This document shows positions 47,289 to 59,079 of a stretch of 64,000 nucleotides of DNA, in pieces (position 1 is the stretch's first letter; each line of letters begins with the position of its first letter). Origin of the DNA: Melieria omissa (lineage: Eukaryota > Arthropoda > Insecta > Diptera > Ulidiidae). The stretch is taken from assembly GCA_963971225.1 (NCBI GenBank), contig OZ020267.1, forward strand, positions 55,800,570-55,864,569, read 5' to 3'. A model generated the notes under the pieces. It saw nothing but the letters and a program-made list of their open reading frames with translations, did no database searches and had not been told where the DNA came from. A program made the position numbers and the translations under genes.

Positions 47289-50200
47289 AGAGTTCTGTCT
47301 GTCGGCAGGTTGGCGGAGTAAACGTTGCAACTGCGAGTGCGCTGCCGTTTGTGCAATTAGTCAGCGTCAGATATGAGTTTTGGGGTCTCAGAGGATGGGT
47401 CAACCGACAGCACAGATGAATTGGCAATTATTTTCAGCAATGGCAAAGGTTTGGTCCATGAAGCATTTGCTGATAAAATGTAAAGTGATTGAGGAAATCT
47501 CTGCTTGATAATTATGCGAAATTACTTTGCGAACTCAATGTGGGCAAGTTGGGTCAGATTTGAGATTGAGTTAGAATGGTGTTGGAAGGAAAGCAATTTG
47601 AACATGGATTCATCATTGAGGACCACAGCTGTTCCAGCAAATGGCTGGATCATTGTAACATGGAACACATCAGACCCAGAAAATAGCTGCAACATTTTAG
47701 AATGGACTCATCCTTAAACTAGAAAGAAAGCAAATTTTCCATACCTACAAAGACTTTATATCATTTCCACTGATATCTCGGAAAGTACACATCGGATTTG
47801 GCAAATTTTTACAAAATAAATTTTTTGGAATAAATCAAATTTTCCACGATAAAAAAATGAAAGTCATGAAAGCAAAAGTTGAGAGAAATACTAAAGAAAA
47901 TAGAGAATTTTATAAATTAAAACCGTCAAAACTACCGCAATGGTCTTTCTGGTGTTAAGGACCACAACTGCCGGGTTCTTATAGCATGGACTCACAGCAG
48001 TCTAGGGACCACAGGAGTTCCAGCAAATAACTGGGTTATGTGACCAAAGTTGACAGAAGTCTCGGCTAACAGATGGGCCGTCTTTGATATGGCCTTCTGA
48101 AACATCAGTAATGTTGGCCAAAACTCTCTTATCTGATCTTAACATAGACTCACAGGAGTCTGGAAATAAAAAAAAGACTTAGCAAAAGACTATTACATCT
48201 TTCACCGTTCATGTCCAAAATATTTGGAGACAAGGGCCTTCAGATGTACGTCACTCACTTTTGGATTACACAGGTTTTTTGCAAAACTCTGTTGTACTAT
48301 AAAGTCGACTGATAGAACTCAGTGACCCAGTGACTACGCTTCTTCTCCGGTGAGCTCAGACATCTCCAGGGCCTTCTGGAGACATCATGGTGGAAGGATC
48401 AGATATGCTCTGTCAGTTAGTAAACCTTTAGGATTTGCTGCAGCTGTGCATGGTTGATTGGTCAATGGTTGGTGTCTTGGTTAAGGTTTGAACGCCAACT
48501 CGGTCAACATCAAAAATGGAAAACTTTTCTTTCGGCAGTTGCCACCCTCGTAGACAATAGCAAAGCTCCAACAATGAAGTCATTGCTTTGGAAATTCCGC
48601 AGGCCGCTACTTGAAATTGGTCATAAAATGAATTGTTTGCGGTTTTTTTTTAATTTTATTATTTTATATTTTTATATTATTTTTTTTAATAATTAATTAT
48701 TAAAATTAAAAATATAAAAAAAATAACAAAAAAAAAAACTATTAATTCTTTAAAAATACAAAATATCTAATATTAAAATTAATTAATGAATATAATATTA
48801 AATAATAAATAAATAAAAATTAATTAAAATAAAATTAGATTCCATAAAATTAAATAAATCAAAATTTAAAAATAATGAAAACATGAAAATGAAATAATTG
48901 AATAATAAAATAAAATATGTAAATTATAAAAAATTTTAGACCCAATAAAAGTTTAAGATGCCATCAGCATTTTAAGAACGCAAATCAAGAAAAATTGCTG
49001 CAACATAAATTATACGCAAATATTTTTCTAATTATTTCACGCATTGCAATTCTTTGTTATTGTTTTAGGTTTGTTTTATTTTATTTGTTTTGTTTTTGTT
49101 TTACTTTCGAAAATAATTTACTTGTAAAACGTCCGTTGCTCAGTAATCTCAAAAATGCTCAATGCTTTCTCCCTGAGAAATTGGTCTCCACAACAACAAC
49201 AACAACAATGTCAGACAGAAAAACCAATCCATCAAATCGATAAGATCGCCAAGCTATAAAAAACCACAACAATGACAACAGAAACAGCAGCAACAATGCA
49301 CAAACTTATCGGCGATATTCGTTGTGTGAGAGAGTCGGTTTGAGTTGAAAATTTGCCGACAGAGGGCGCCAAATGCATCACAACAACAAACATAACAACA
49401 ACAATAGCAGCAACAATTCGCAGGTGGCGAACGGCGCACGATAAGGCGACGACAACGACAACTACAACGACGACAACGCACGATTGGGAAGCAACATTGT
49501 TCGTCTTTAAATAGAAACGAACCTTAGAAGGACTGATGCGGCTGCAGTGCAACTATTGTTGTTGTTACTATAGTCACACTAATTGCACGTATGGCCCGCT
49601 GTCTGTTCGTCGGTTTGTTGCTGCTGACAACAATTAAGAGTTTGTCGCTGTCGCCATTGTGTGCAATGAATAAATCAACATCAAGGTTGCTGCAACGATT
49701 GCATGTTGCCGCTCAATGTGCAAGCAGGAAGCGTGCACACGCGCAACCTGCCATTGCTACAGCAACAACAACACCAACAGCAACAAATCGCATTTTTCAT
49801 TGCAGACATTGCAACACATTGCCGGGCTCGTTGGCAATTGGAGCGCGCAGGTTGCTGTCCATCGCGACGCGCCATTCGTCTTCGACACTCTGCTGCGCCA
49901 CTCATTGCGCTCGTTTGGTTTTTGAGTTATTGTTGCGCCGAGAATGCCAGCAATGCAGTCCCCTTGCTCGCTTCCTTCTGATGCAATTTTGCCGCTTCCT
50001 CAATGCGACATTTTCGTTGTTTTCTGTTGTTTTTTTTTGTTTGTTTGTGTGATTTGCTATTTTCGTTGTCGATTGAATTGTCCAATTTATAATTAGAAGC
50101 ATGCGAAATTGTTGAACTTACCTTTTATGTTAAATTGCTGCAGTCTACAGTTCAGAGCACTAAAGTGTTGACGCAATGAAGATATCAAGAAATACGTATA

Positions 50201-50404
50201 CATGGTTGTTTTTGAAATTGCAATTAGTTTGGAAGAACATCAAACAACAAAATAATCTTTTAGAAAAAGTGTCATAGTTCAATCTGCGATACATTGCTCC
50301 CGTTCACAGAATATAAACGAACATATAAGAACCAGGAACACATGAAGCAATCAAGGACTGAGGTCTTAAGACACATCCAACTGCTAATTCTTAAGTTTTA
50401 TGGC
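47289..50404. other. Non-coding, with degenerate repeats at 47.6-48.2 kb
   Basis: GGACCACAGCTGTTCCAGCA followed by AATGGCTGG near 47620 and a similar string near 48003, with TGGACTCACAGGAGTCT copies, indicate an old local repeat interrupted by a MITE. 48650-48950 is AT-only low complexity and 49190-49850 is CAA/CGA-rich. No protein is recognised. Confidence 0.5.
47718..47954. mobile_element. TTAA-flanked MITE, 237 bp, copy 1 of a two-copy family
   Basis: TTAA lies at 47714-47717 and 47955-47958. Interior blocks such as TTTTCCATACCTACAAA, GATATCTCGGAAAGTACACA and CAATGGTCTTTCT are shared with the element at 50409-50642, in the same orientation. The inverted right end is CACCAGAAAGACC. The left end (ACTAGAAAGAAAG) has decayed. 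Confidence 0.82.
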
Positions 50405-50408
50405 TTAA

Positions 50409-50642
50409 CACTAGAAAGACCCCAAGTTTTCCATACCTACAAATACAGCATATGCGCTGATATCTCGAAAAGTACATATTGGATTTGGCTAATTTTTCAC
50501 AAAATAAATTTTTTAAAAATATTAAATTCTTCACGATAAAGTAATAAATGTCAACAAAGCAAAAGCTGATAGAAATATTAAAGAAAATATATATATTTAA
50601 AAATGAAAACCCGTAAAAATGACCACAATGGTCTTTCTAATG
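50409..50642. mobile_element. TTAA-flanked MITE, 234 bp, copy 2
   Basis: TTAA lies at 50405-50408 and 50643-50646. The termini are CACTAGAAAGACC and, inverted, CATTAGAAAGACC. Length and interior match the copy at 47718 throughout, with scattered substitutions and small gaps. This supports a mobile family using TTAA targets (piggyBac-like). Confidence 0.85.
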
Positions 50643-50646
50643 TTAA

Positions 50647-52326
50647 CCAACTTCTGATACAACATTCAACGCTAATTTCGGCAAGAATACGTTTTTAGTG
50701 AGTTCAAGTTTCAAACTGCAGCTCTGAGGCTTTCCATTTCTATAATCTTCTTTGTATAAGCTTTGCTCTAAAACGTCATTTGGTACATTAGTAAATACTA
50801 ATACTAATACTATTATTTAACCCTAACCATATTTCTCATTTTCATTTCATTTCATTTCATTTTCCACATTTCTTGAGATACAAATTTTTCCTTCAAAATA
50901 TTGACTCTTATTGAACATTTGAGCAATAGAATACAAAAAAATGTCAAAAAAAATCATTTTGGTTGAGAATTACAGCTTCATCAGTTTTATACGATATATC
51001 GTACAATGGTCCGCAAAGGAGTAAAAATTCATGAATGTTTGGTTTCAGTTTTTTAAGTTTTGTGAACAATTCATAAATTTTTTTGATAAAAAACATAAAT
51101 TATAACAACAAAAACTCAAAACGGGATTTCATTTTGATCGAAAGTTATATAAATTATATATATAAATAAATTATTCACATTTATTCGGCCTTATATAACC
51201 GTTGTTGTTGTTGCAAAGCCCTTTTTCTCAATAAAATACAGAATCAATAAAAATTAGTATAGCTTTACAGAAAGACACTGAATATAGCCGATTCTTATTA
51301 TCGTAGTGGGAGTGGCAAGTACGCATGACTAACCTTACATAACCCGTGTCTGTCCAGTAAAACACAAAATCGTCTAGTAATCCTTATTTTTAATCGAAAA
51401 TTGTCGAATAGTCGAATTTTACTAGCCACGTGGTTTAAAGGTGGGCGTGGCAGGCATACAAACGCAAAAAATCTGTTACCAAACCTATAATTAAAAAAAA
51501 TGCAAACAACACAAACACCATTTAAAACTATATTTTCTAACAGTGCAGAAACTAAATTAAAAGAAAAATAAGTGAATAACTTAAATCGTCTGATATTGAA
51601 TACTGAACGAGGCCTTTGAAGTGGTAAAGAAGTTACCCAGTTCAGATGATGAGACTGTTGTGATGAGGCGCGTTCTGATGGGATGGACACCAATGCGTCG
51701 AGAGATCGAAGAAATAAGTCTAATCAGTTCGTGCAGTAGGCTAAGTTCGTTAGCTCTCAAGGGCCAAAGAGATTAGCCAGTTCAGGTGACGAGATTTGGT
51801 CTAATGAGATGGACACCAATGCACCGAAACATACCAAGAAGTTAGTATCATCGGATAGCGCAAAAACCAAAGTCTTGTGGGCCGAAGCTTTGTTGCGCTA
51901 AAAATAAGGAAAGTAAAAGCAGAAGGGTCGACTTGGATAAACTGGCAGATTGATAAACTGACAGATGGCTAAGAAATAGTCAAAAAAAGAGTATTGTCCA
52001 AGCAATTCCAGGGTCGAGGGTCTGGTTGACAATTGAATGGCCTCAGTGCACCGACTCATCGATAAGGGTCTACCATTTTCTATAAGGATTTTCCATTCTC
52101 TTCGTCAAAAACCAGCTTCTTCAGCTTCTGCATTATTCAACCCAAATTTTCGTCAATAATAATGTAACAATTTGACTAAAGACTTTAGTGAAGAAAATAT
52201 TGGCCATTCTTGACACACCACGAGTTCAAAAAGCAAGCAAAATTTACAATTACAATTTACAACAATTTAAAATTTTTTTCATGGTAAAATTTTAATAAAG
52301 GTTTATTGTCTAAATAGCTCTAATAA
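50647..52326. other. Non-coding, with a short duplication near 51.63-51.86 kb
   Basis: CCAGTTCAGATGATGAGA with ATGGGATGGACACCAATGCG near 51638 recurs as CCAGTTCAGGTGACGAGA with ATGAGATGGACACCAATGCA about 140 bp later. No coding region was supported. Confidence 0.5.
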
Positions 52327-52950
52327 CACTGCACAACAAAATCAAACTTTTTTTAAAATAACAAGGTTCTGACAACGGATTCTGGTAGAGGGGCCCAAAA
52401 TAAAATACACGTGTATCGGCGTTTTGAAAGTTTACGTCGGCATTTTTTTTTAGGGGGGTCAAAGTTTCCCCCTTTTTGCTCATTCTTAAGGTGATTCGGC
52501 ATACGAAAACCATGTAACCTCACATTTTAGGTATGTCATGTGTTCAGCAATTTGATGTAAAATACTACGAAGAACATTTTTGTGGAGCATTCTAACCCTG
52601 TAAGTCCTATTTGTATGGGTCAATTTGACCCTTCTTTTCTAAAATGACAAAAATGTCCTGTACAACAGAACTTTTCAAGGATAAAATGTAGCACGCAAAT
52701 ATTTGCCATAAAATTCTACTATAGGTCTCTGAATACATCAAAGCTCAGAAATTATCTGGAACGCCAGAATTAAGCCAAAACTGAAAATGTGTTTAAGTGT
52801 TTATTTTGTACTTATTCAAAAAACTTTGACCCCCCCTAAAAAAAATCAGATGTAAACTTTCAAAACACCGATACACGTATATATTTTTTTTGCCCCCTCT
52901 ACCAGAATCCGTTGTCAGAACCTTGTTATTTTTTTTTGTGTTGTGTAGTG
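52327..52950. mobile_element. Foldback-like element with arms of about 130 bp, 624 bp
   Basis: The left arm (52327-52464) begins CACTGCACAACA. The inverted right arm (52824-52950) begins CACTACACAACA. Both contain AATAACAAGGTTCTGACAAC, GGATTCTGGTAGAGG, TATCGG or TATCGGT, GTTTTGAAAGTTTAC and AGGGGGGTCAAAG in the same order. The loop holds GGGTCAATTTGACCC near 52617. If the outer base A is included, AATA flanks both sides. The superfamily was not assigned. The arms are as long as those of foldback elements. Confidence 0.85.
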
Positions 52951-53830
52951 TAATACAAGTTTTTGTATTCTTCAAATCAATATTTTATTTGATAAACCAA
53001 AATATTTAACCATTGTCAGTCGTGCAATCAGGTTGTCTACAACGATTTTCCTACTATTTTAATCATAATTAAAACTAATTTTATAATAGTCACCGTTTGG
53101 GTATTATAATCTCAAAATTCAACGAGAACATCAGCTACATTGCCGTGCAAAGTTGATGGGCTTTGCAGCAGCTCTTCATATACCGAGTAGATCGCACAAC
53201 ATCGCATACCATAAATTTGCAATTGTCAAGGAGTTGTTGCACTTACTGCATAAAAGCCGAAAGATAATATGATCTACTATAATCTAATCTTAATGAAAAC
53301 CAATTCTTAGTCTCAGAAAACCGATTTGACTATTTTTCCAATGAATTTTTAGCAATCCAAACGCTTCAGTTTGAGGTCGCTTTCTCAAGCTGCTGTTCAG
53401 CTATTTACTGAATGAACTTATTGAACTGTCAACTATAACATTACAACTCAGAAAATGAGTAAGAAATAAATAAAATGTAAGCAAATCAAATTAATTACGT
53501 GCAGCTCTGCAGTTACATGCATTTTCCCTTCCACATACAGCAACATGTGCTTAGCAACATTGTTGCAACATGTTGCCAAGCAATGTTTATTGCAGCCAAA
53601 ATAAATGCCAGCCTAAAAATATGCAATACATAATGACCACACAACAATTGCTGACGGGCGAAGCTATAAGCAATGTCTTAACTTTTTGTTTGCAAGTCAG
53701 TGAGCAATTCTACTCTGTGCTCACTGCTTTTTAAGCGGCTCCGAGCCTATCAGGGACCATTGCAACCTTCTACATGCGAGTTTCTTCTTACCGAGTTTCT
53801 TCTAGCTTATGTTAGTGATCGCCTATTCGA
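52951..53830. other. Non-coding
   Basis: Complex AT-rich DNA with no gene or repeat I could identify, apart from alternating ACATGTTGC-like strings near 53545-53580. Confidence 0.5.
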
Positions 53831-54063
53831 CCTGCTGTTAGGTTAAGCCCATTTGGTCCAATTTTTGGCTTATTTCCTTTGTAACTTTTGACTAACTATT
53901 TAACTATTAACTATTTTTTACATCAGTTATGTTGAGTAAGGAATGAATAATAATATTTACGCAATATTGAACCAAAATAAATACAAAAAATTTGAATAAA
54001 TTGTTGTTTTGTACGAAAATTGCAGTATGGACCAAATGGTCCCTTTTCTAACCTAACAGCAGG
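53831..54063. mobile_element. MITE of 233 bp with CCTGCTGTTAGGTTA termini
   Basis: Inverted termini CCTGCTGTTAGGTTA are exact over 15 bp. A second matched pair further in is CATTTGGTCCA on both arms. No clear target duplication is seen. There is no coding capacity; the 62-codon frame at the right end is chance. Confidence 0.75.
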
Positions 54064-54459
54064 GTTAAAGCGATGGTTCGGTCTGTCTTGTGTTCATGAT
54101 CCTAAGGGTTGTGAGTGTAGGTGTGAGTGTGAGATCAACTTAATTGAGGCGCTCGCAGTGAACTGCAGATATTTAATGGGAATGGTGAACATGACCTATA
54201 ACGATTGATTTTAAGCAATCAAGTCGTTTTAGCACATTTATTTTATTAGTTTATCGTTGTTCAATGTATAATGTACTTTTATGAGGAATAGTTACAAGGC
54301 CTTACTTCTGAAATAAGGAGTGAACCAGAAAAAATTCAGAATTTTTAAGGACACATTAAAAAAAAAGTAATAGTCTGATTTTACTAAAATAAACTGCAGT
54401 TTATTAAAAATTTCTTTAACTCTAATTACAAAAAAATTTCATTAATATAATTAGTGGTT
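54064..54459. other. Non-coding
   Basis: AT-rich spacer between a MITE and a transposase relic. It includes GAGTGTAGGTGTGAGTGTGAG near 54112, written here as a short purine-rich simple repeat. Nothing codes. Confidence 0.5.
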
Positions 54460-55160
54460 TCAAATTTTTTTTATAGTTTTCTTAACGGTCTTAGTTAGAG
54501 ACTGGACAGAACGTTCGGTGACTATTGCATAGGTTTAGTTCCATCGATTTCGGAACTGTACATAATTTTTGCACACTTTTTTTGTTTTTCTTAGGGTTTG
54601 CTTCATTACAGCCCAATATCTTTCAATAGGCCGAAGTTCCAAGCAGTTGGGAGGATTTACCTCTTTTGGGACCACCGTGACACAATTTCCTTCATACCAT
54701 TCCATAGTTGACCTGGAGTAGTGGCTTGTCACTAAGTCTGGCCAAAATAGAACTGTTCCTTTGTGCTATTCAATAAATGGTATAAAGCGTTTTTGCAGAC
54801 TTTTCTTTCTTTTCTGTTTTTCTTTTATATAAATTCTAGAGTTAATTGTTCCTGTCGTAATGAACGCCTTGCTCCGTAGACCGTAGGTGCAAATAGCTTG
54901 CCAAACCATGAAGCGTTTTGGAAATTTGGTTTATTTCACTTCGGAGTATTTTCTTTGTGTTCCATTCTTATTGCTTGTAGTGAAATAAGCATTCCCAGGC
55001 AACTGCTTCAAGTCCACCTTAGAGTAGGTTTCATCATCGAGAATCACGCAATCGAACTAGGTTACGTAATCGTCATAGAGTTTTCACGTATTCGCCATAT
55101 TTTCTTTTGCTTTCGACCGGTCAGGCACTTTCTGCTATTCGTAGGTCCTTAATCCTTGAC
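54460..55160 (-). pseudogene. IS630/Tc1-mariner-superfamily transposase relic
   Basis: The minus strand reads FDCVILDDETYSKVDLKQLPG (split: FDCVILDDETYSK, VDLKQLPG), then FPKRFMVWQAICTYGLRSKAF, split as FPKRFMVWQAI and CTYGLRSKAF. It continues with VLFWPDLVTSHYSRSTMEWY, VVPKEVNPPNCLELRPIERYW and KTLRKTKK-like sequence. The acidic residues of LDDETY, FWPDL and LRPIERYW are the expected DDE catalytic triad. In-frame stops interrupt it at about 55065, after EVK (about 54933), after FIE (about 54766) and at 54535, with recognisable sequence continuing after each. It is therefore an inactivated copy. The N-terminal DNA-binding half was not recognised. Confidence 0.72.
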
Positions 55161-55604
55161 TTCGCCTATATCGAATCTCAGTTGATTGCGATGTATCTGA
55201 TGTAGCTGCAACGTCTCGGGTCGACCTCATTGGGTTATTCCGATATGAGCTAACAATCTTTTTTAGCACTTCTGGGTTACTTGACCCTTTTTTTGCCTGA
55301 TTTGTCGGTTGTGTAGATGGAGTTTCCCACGTTGTAGTTGTTTATAACATTATAAACCGTCGCTACGCTCGCTTTGCTTCAGGTTTAAGCAGGTTGAGTC
55401 AAATATTTGCGAATACTGATAAAACACGTTCTGTGCCACTGCCCAACCTTAGCAAGGCGCAAGATTAAAATCTTGTCCAGTGTCTTTAATGGTTCCCAGC
55501 ACGACTTGCCAGAAACCCCCTTGAAAGATCTATTCTATATCTTTTAAAAATGCTGCAAAGACAATAACAACAATAACAACAACAATTTAGTTCAGATTTA
55601 ATGT
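55161..55604. other. Non-coding, perhaps remaining transposon sequence
   Basis: It may contain the decayed N-terminal half of the adjacent transposase, but I could not align it to any motif. Confidence 0.35.
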
Positions 55605-55682
55605 AATGTGATGTGATGTGATGTTATGTGATGTGATGTGATGCGATCTGATGTGATGTGAAGTGATGCGATTTGATGTAGT
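55605..55682. repeat. (GTGAT)n microsatellite
   Basis: Imperfect GTGATGTGATGTGATG repeats. On the minus strand it lies directly after the end of the LINE fragment, so it may be that element's 3' tail. Confidence 0.85.
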
Positions 55683-55908
55683 GTGGATCATTGACTCTAG
55701 CGCCATAACTTAACCTAACCTTCACATTCGAGAGTTCATTTATATTTCTAAAGAGTGGTCTCCCTAGAATACTAAACCTAACACGTGCCAGGGCGCGGCA
55801 GCAGAAAAGCAAGTGCGAGATTGTTTCCTTCCTTGAAAGTTCTCTATACAATATCCTAGCATTCAATGATTCGCACAGTTTGTCGTGATCCTTGACACTT
55901 GAAACCAT
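55683..55908 (-). mobile_element. LINE (non-LTR retrotransposon) 3' fragment
   Basis: The minus strand encodes RKETISHLLFCCRALARVRF followed by SILGRPLFRNINELSNVKVR. This matches the C-terminal tail after reverse transcriptase/RNase H in fly LINEs (pattern ETxxHLLxxCPALARxR, then LGxPLF). The usual CP is changed to CR. Only about 70 codons remain, which fits the 5' truncation typical of these elements. The exact clade (Jockey- or I-like) is not resolved. Confidence 0.68.
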
Positions 55909-56100
55909 AAAAATACTCCAAAAATATTTCTTTTGAGTCTACTTAGGAATTCATAAGATTAAAACTGATAGAAAAGCTTCACAAATATTCTTTAAACCAA
56001 AGAAAACGCTAAAAACTATGCGCTGTGAATCTATATCAAAAATAATATCAACCAATAACAACACTGAGAAAAATAATTTAAGAGTGACTTTTTCACAAAA

Positions 56101-56347
56101 TCTGTGGCCGTAAGGAATAACAGCCAAAGTCGAGTTAGGACAAAATTGAGTTATTACCACCATTGCATTCGTCGTATTCAAATGTACTACTACACAAAAT
56201 TCTATGGCTTTTGCTCATTAAATGAATGTTTTACGCCCAAAAATCTACAATTTATCTAGTGTAATCTAAAGCAAATTCAAAAATTAAAAGTGCTCTCCTG
56301 AAAACTTCATAAAATCGACTTTGGCTGTTATTCCTTACGGCCACAGA
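56101..56347. mobile_element. 247-bp MITE, TCTGTGG family, copy 2
   Basis: The left end is TCTGTGGCCGTAAGGAATAA and the inverted right end is identical over these 20 bases, continuing CAGCCAAAGTCGA on both arms. Length is exactly that of the copy at 5049-5295. Interior strings AAATTGAGTTAT and GCTC followed by AAAACTT are shared. Its arms match each other better than copy 1's do, so it may be a younger insertion. Confidence 0.87.
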
Positions 56348-58560
56348 AATATTGAACCCATAAAAACATAATTTTGATGAAAGGCAGGTTTTTTTCTACA
56401 GATTCACGCCACTTAGAGCCACAACAAGGCAAATGCCTTGCGATGGTTGGTTGATTAACTTATCGCTAGGAAAGACATCTCCGTAACTAAGTTTCTGACT
56501 AAGTTATATAAACTCCGCTTGTGTGCCCGTTGCTGATTGGTAGGAAGAGATGCTATCAGAGGGTGGGTTTGTGTCTTCGATTAGAACTGCGTAATTTTCC
56601 TGTGGTCCGTACTGCATTGTGTTGTTGTTGCAATTGTTTGAAAACAAAATAAAAGTGATTGGAGTGTGAAGATAGAAACTAGTCACAAGTTAATGGGTTG
56701 GATTGAGTAATGTTGATGGGATGGAAAATAATCAGAAGGAAGGAGAGATTTTAAATTTTAATAAGGACATCCTCAAAGGGAAATAAAGTGGGACAAAAGA
56801 TAGAAATCACTTATAAAATCGATCATTGTTCAGCGCATTAGCTTAACCTCAACATCGGTGAGGAGATGTTAGGTTAGATTAACCCTTTCGACCCCAAATT
56901 TGCCTGAGAGCAACTTCACCTATTTGCCTTCTTATGGCAAAAGCTACGATTGATTTATGGATTTAATTTAAGTAGGCACCAACAAAATATAGTAGTTTAA
57001 GAAGTGCAAAGCAAATTACAAAAGTTTTACTGTTATGCCCAAACAAATGTTCAATAATTTGCAGTGAAAGTTTGTGTTCTAATTGAAGTCTACGAATTGG
57101 GCGCGTTTGATCAAAACCATTTTTTTTTAATAATGGTTAAATAAAATGAAAAAGTGATATTTTTGTATTTTTCCATAAATATTACGTAATTTTTCTGTAA
57201 TTAAAAATTATCGATACAAAATTTATTTAACTCGTTTTAAGTTGGTATCAGATAGAGTTCCTTAGGCGTTAAAAACTGGTGAAGAATTGATCGAATTTGA
57301 AGCAGTGATTTGATATCAAGTTTAGGAAGACAAGTAAAGTGAGATCTAGCTAACACAAATATCAGTTACACAGATATAAATTCTCTGGCTTACTCAGTTC
57401 AGGAACAGCACAAAATCGTGACTCATTGAACGAAGTTTTGTCGAAAATACAAAAATAAAATTATTGTAAATTTTTGCATAATTTAAATTTTCATAGAATG
57501 TGTGGATAACTTCAATGCGTTGTTCCTAATATCCTAAAAAGACAAGCAAATATTGAGTTTGGAATTCGAAGAATCGTTTTTATTAAAGCTTCGATTAAAG
57601 TTTCGAAAAAGTGTTGTCTACATCCTCTAGTGGGTAGAATTGTGGTATCACAACAACAACAAAAATTTTGTTTTATACAAATGGCCAAAATAACCCAAAT
57701 TTTGATTACTTAAACATTTTTTTTTTGTTTTTCAAAAAATACATTTCTCGCTCTCTTTTTGTGCAGTTTTGTGAATTCCGCACAGGACTTGTAGGAGTCT
57801 TGACAAACACCGTATCCACCCACATTGTAGAAGAATACCCACATAGGAATCAACTCAAAACGCTTTTACTTCGTTTCTGTGAGAATGATTGAAAAGTTTT
57901 CATTTACACAACGAAAGAAGAAAGTGCTGCCGGCAAGCACCCAGATGAGCAACGAGATGAGGTCGAAAAAAGAAAAAGTCAATGTAAAAATCAACAAACC
58001 AAACAAACACCGAAATCAGGCGAAAAAACGAGCAGCAGAACGCAACGGGCCAGACAAGTCAGAAGGCACGCAAACATGACGCAGTCACAGGGAAAGATTC
58101 ATAAGATGCGAAGCGAACAGCACACAACGCTGGCAACCGATGCAAGACACCTACAAAAAAGAAGAAAGCACAACAAAAAAAAAACGTAAACATATTACAA
58201 AAAAATCAAAATAAAATAATAAACGTGGACAAAAAGAAAGAACGGCAAACAATCATTAAAAAAAAACAAAACCTCAACAGCACAACAGACAAGCCAGCAG
58301 TGATGATGACAACGAAGTACACCACAAAAGCCACAACAACAACAATAGCGGCAGCATTGGCAACAACAACAACAACGACGCTGATGACGATGAATACGAT
58401 GAATACGACGACGACGCTCGGCAACTTGGCTGAAAAAGAAAGTGCAAGTGGACGGATGCTTAAGTATTCCGGAGCGGTCGACTTTTAGAAAACCGCCATG
58501 AAATCGAGCTCGGCAAGCCGCAGCTGACCTAGTTTCAGGCGCGTTCGCTTACTAACACAC
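56348..58560. other. Non-coding; one TTAA element end at 56.88 kb
   Basis: TTAACCCTTTCGACC at 56879-56893 looks like one end of a piggyBac-type MITE, but no matching right end (GGGTTAA) follows. 57880-58490 is AAA/CAA/GAC-rich, and its open frames are low-complexity Lys and Thr tracts. No gene was supported. Confidence 0.5.
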
Positions 58561-59034
58561 ACACAAATATACTTTTATAGCACATAAATGTGTGTGAACG
58601 CACGAACAGACGCGCGAACGAGCGATCGCACACAATCAGAATGTTTCATGCTTCGATCTTTTTGTTGCGGCTTTTATATATTTTTTTATTTAATTTTTGT
58701 ATTTTTTCCTCACTTGGCTTGTATTGTAGTTTTTATTTATTTAAGGTTTTTTTTCTTTTTTTTAATTTTATTTTTTCGCGCGACATTCACGTCAGCCTAC
58801 GTGAACGCCGAGTGTGACAGCGTTTGCGCGTACGGCACTTTGGTGAGCAGCAAAAGCAACAACAACAAGCAAACAAACATTCAACGCTTGTAAAGTGCCT
58901 GAATGTGCGTTGCGTGTGTGTGTGTTTGTGTGTTGTGTTTGGCGATCGCTTTCAAGCGGCCAGCTTACGATCGGCAATCGAGCAGCGTTGTCGACGTCGA
59001 CTTGTAGGCCTTCAAGAACTCAGAAATTTCAATC

Positions 59035-59074
59035 ATGACTTTCCAATTGTGCATGCCTACGTACCAGAAGAAAG
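59035..59074 (+). other. Candidate first coding exon (weak)
   Basis: An ATG at 59035 opens MTFQLCMPTYQKK and runs into a good donor, AAAG/GTAAAC, at 59074/59075. The preceding 150 bp is GC-richer and of mixed sequence, as in a fly 5' UTR. If real, a rightward gene with a long first intron begins here and leaves the window. No homology was recognised. Confidence 0.2.
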
Positions 59075-59079
59075 GTAAA

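Noticed and set aside
56879..56893. Complete piggyBac-type MITE
   Set aside because: Only the left end TTAACCCTTTCG is visible; no inverted partner occurs in the next several hundred bases.
57879..58488. Lys/Thr-rich frames in the CAA/AAA region
   Set aside because: Low-complexity translation of simple-sequence DNA, with no splice or start context and overlapping frames on both strands.
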